Below, piece after piece: positions 35,893 to 36,965 of a stretch of DNA of 36,965 nucleotides. The DNA is taken from the IMG/VR virus record IMGVR_UViG_3300020595_000088, positions 1 to 36,965 of that record. One strand, 5' to 3'. Position 1 is the stretch's first letter; each line of letters opens with the position of its first letter. A model generated the notes under the pieces. That model searched no databases, was not told the origin of the DNA, and worked only from the letters and a program-made list of their open reading frames with translations. The stretch is from a virus. Made by a program: the position numbers and the translations under genes.

Positions 35893-36082
35893 TGAAAAAA
35901 GGAAAAGCATGTATTCTTGCACTTGATCCGTCTTGGCAAAATATTTAAAGAATTTATACTACAAGCTTAGGCGAGATAATTTCAAACGTGAGCGAGCACC
36001 TCTCAGCGATGTGCCTCTGGTATATTTTAACATCGACATGAATCGCGTAGAGAAGGGAATGAAGAATGAGGAAGAAAACTAA
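35892..36082 (+). pseudogene. Frameshifted/chimeric remnant carrying a copy of the HNH gene start
   Basis: The ATG at 35892 opens an 18-residue frame (MKKGKACILALDPSWQNI) that stops at 35946-35948. It matches the N-terminus of the HNH gene exactly 200 bp downstream (RKPEILMLDPSWQP); 14 bases, GATCCGTCTTGGCA, are identical. From about 35933 a different frame (TTG start possible) reads 49 codons to 36082, containing LYYKLRRDNFKRERAPLSDV and VYFNIDMNRVEKG, which looks genuinely coding. Either a one-base indel broke a small gene or an HNH 5' fragment was fused to an unrelated ORF. Confidence 0.6.
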
Positions 36083-36091
36083 AATTTTAAT

Positions 36092-36712
36092 ATGAGATCA
36101 CGTAAACCAGAAATACTAATGCTCGATCCGTCTTGGCAGCCATTTGATTGGGCAACCAAAGAGGACACTATCAGACTCTTAATGAAGGGTGCGGTCCGCG
36201 GCATCGACGCAAATATGGTCGAAGCTGAATGGTACCCAAATCCAGATAAGGGTATGTCTGTCTCTTGGGGCGACCAAACCGTCACTCCCTTTGACGATGC
36301 GCCGTCGCTCTCGTCTGGTTCGTTTCATGGTGTCCGCACTTGGAAGCTTCCAACAGTTGTTATCATTCGGCCGCAAGAAAGTCGGATTGACAATCAACGC
36401 GAGAAGATTTCTCCAAACTCGTTGCACGGCATTTACAAGCTTTACGACGGCAAGTGTGTTTTCTGTGACCGCACCATCGGAATGGATGAAGCGTCGAGAG
36501 ATCACTACTTCCCACAAGCAGAGGGTGGACCAAACGAACTCTTCAATATCGTTCTTGCATGTAAGGCATGTAATAACAAGAAAGGAAGTCAATTCCCTTG
36601 GCACAACAAAGACGGTAAAGAGCCAAGAATTCGTGTCCCACTTCGTGGTGGCATCCGTCTTCCTTTCGGGTTAAAACTCCGTGAAGAATGGAAACAATTC
36701 ATGTACCGCTAA
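36092..36712 (+). CDS. HNH endonuclease
   Basis: A 206-residue protein. The N-terminal ILMLDPSWQPFDWATKEDTI followed by RLLMKGAVRGID is the conserved lead-in of a common free-standing HNH family ('vL.L..s.qP.....w..A..ll..GkA'). The HNH core is YDGKCVFCDRTIGMDEASRD, then HYFPQAEGGPNELFNIVLAC and KACNNKKGSQFP, giving two CxxC zinc pairs and the catalytic DH..P..GG..N..N motif. It may be a homing-type nuclease or a phage DNA-processing enzyme. Its stop overlaps the next start (TAATG). Confidence 0.9.
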   Translation: MRSRKPEILMLDPSWQPFDWATKEDTIRLLMKGAVRGIDANMVEAEWYPNPDKGMSVSWGDQTVTPFDDAPSLSSGSFHGVRTWKLPTVVIIRPQESRIDNQREKISPNSLHGIYKLYDGKCVFCDRTIGMDEASRDHYFPQAEGGPNELFNIVLACKACNNKKGSQFPWHNKDGKEPRIRVPLRGGIRLPFGLKLREEWKQFMYR

Positions 36713-36807
36713 TGCTTAAAGCACGGTTCAAAATCTTAATACGCGGATGGGTTGGTTATATCGGCCAGCTCATCCGCTCAATTAAAGTCAAACTAAAGGT
36801 AAAGTAA
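36712..36807 (+). CDS. 31-residue basic microprotein
   Basis: MLKARFKILIRGWVGYIGQL then IRSIKVKLKVK: an amphipathic or membrane-active-looking helix with a basic C-terminus. Its ATG overlaps the HNH stop (TAATG) and it ends two bases before the next ATG, supporting translation. No family recognised. Confidence 0.55.
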   Translation: MLKARFKILIRGWVGYIGQLIRSIKVKLKVK

Positions 36808-36809
36808 TT

Positions 36810-36965
36810 ATGAATATCAGATTAAAATCAGGCTCGTTTGAGGTAACTAAAATTGTCAAGAAGACAAAGGCACGAGGGTTTGTAGATCTCGCTGTTGGTG
36901 ACGTAATCGAATTCAGTTGCAATTTTATGCGGACCACTGGAGCTAGCTGCGGGAAACTATGCTCT
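36810..36965 (+). CDS. Small protein, 3' truncated by window edge
   Basis: The first 52 codons are visible: MNIRLKSGSFEVTKIVKKTK, then ARGFVDLAVGDVIEFSCNFM. The LAVGDVIEF stretch looks like a small beta barrel. No stop is reached before the window ends. Not recognised. Confidence 0.6.
   Translation, partial: MNIRLKSGSFEVTKIVKKTKARGFVDLAVGDVIEFSCNFMRTTGASCGKLCS

Noticed and set aside
35933-35950. Programmed -1 ribosomal frameshift joining the two frames
   Set aside because: No canonical X-XXY-YYZ slippery heptamer in the zero frame and no clear downstream pseudoknot; an indel or chimeric duplication explains it more simply.
1-36965. tRNA genes, CRISPR arrays, insertion sequences
   Set aside because: No cloverleaf with a T-loop GGTTCGAAT-like motif, no regularly spaced repeats, and no transposase or terminal inverted repeats were noticed by eye; a tRNAscan or repeat-finder run was not possible.

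Overview
This window is a contiguous piece of a T4-like (Straboviridae-type or 'exo-T4', cyanophage-like) myovirus genome. The support is unambiguous T4 core genes recognised from protein sequence, in an order I recall as typical of marine and freshwater T4-like phages: gp18-19-20-(67)-21-22-23, UvsY-UvsW, gp55, gp47-46, gp45-44-62-RegA-gp43, then nucleotide metabolism genes and RNase H. No host genes, tRNAs, CRISPR arrays or insertion sequences were seen. The host is not identifiable from the window. The near absence of Shine-Dalgarno sequences and the apparent leaderless mRNAs suggest a bacterium that tolerates SD-independent initiation (inference).

Region 1 (1-10.2 kb) holds structural and late genes: sheath (partial at the left edge), tail tube, portal, prohead core, protease, scaffold, major capsid protein, a second tail-tube-like protein, UvsY and UvsW, plus one minus-strand gene that converges on uvsW. 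T4-type late boxes (TATAAATA and close variants) occur only here and just upstream of gp55, the late sigma factor that should read them. Region 2 (10.2-14.1 kb) starts with a strong sigma70-like promoter reading into about 260 nt of apparently non-coding leader, followed by gp55, gp47 (Mre11-like), gp46 (Rad50-like) and a small ORF. Region 3 (14.2-24 kb) holds a CobT-like metallopeptidase/VWA protein and a CobS-like AAA+ ATPase, then the replisome: clamp, clamp loader, RegA and DNA polymerase.

Region 4 (24-31.1 kb) is a nucleotide and DNA-modification block. It contains a MazG-like pyrophosphatase, an AEP (prim-pol)-like protein, an Nmad1/DUF1599-like protein, a SLOG protein, a PD-(D/E)XK nuclease, dCMP hydroxymethylase (gp42), dCMP deaminase, a C5-cytosine methyltransferase homologue and RNase H. 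Together these predict a modified-cytosine genome. Region 5 (31.2-37 kb) is accessory: a zinc ribbon, a RecB/MGME1-like exonuclease, a Pro/Tyr-rich protein, a GNAT, a metallophosphoesterase, a P-loop kinase, a 2H-phosphoesterase-like protein, tiny SH3/KOW-like ORFs and an HNH endonuclease next to a 200-bp-spaced remnant of its own start.

The most unusual property is regulatory. Five copies of a conserved promoter (box GCAGAAATAAC, -35 TATACA, exactly 17 bp, extended -10 TATGTTATAAT), three TTGACA-type promoters and most late boxes sit so close to the next ATG that the predicted transcription start falls on, or within about 9 nt of, the start codon. Genes inside operons are mostly joined by TAATG, ATGA or GTGA overlaps. 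Transcription therefore looks built around leaderless first genes followed by translational coupling.
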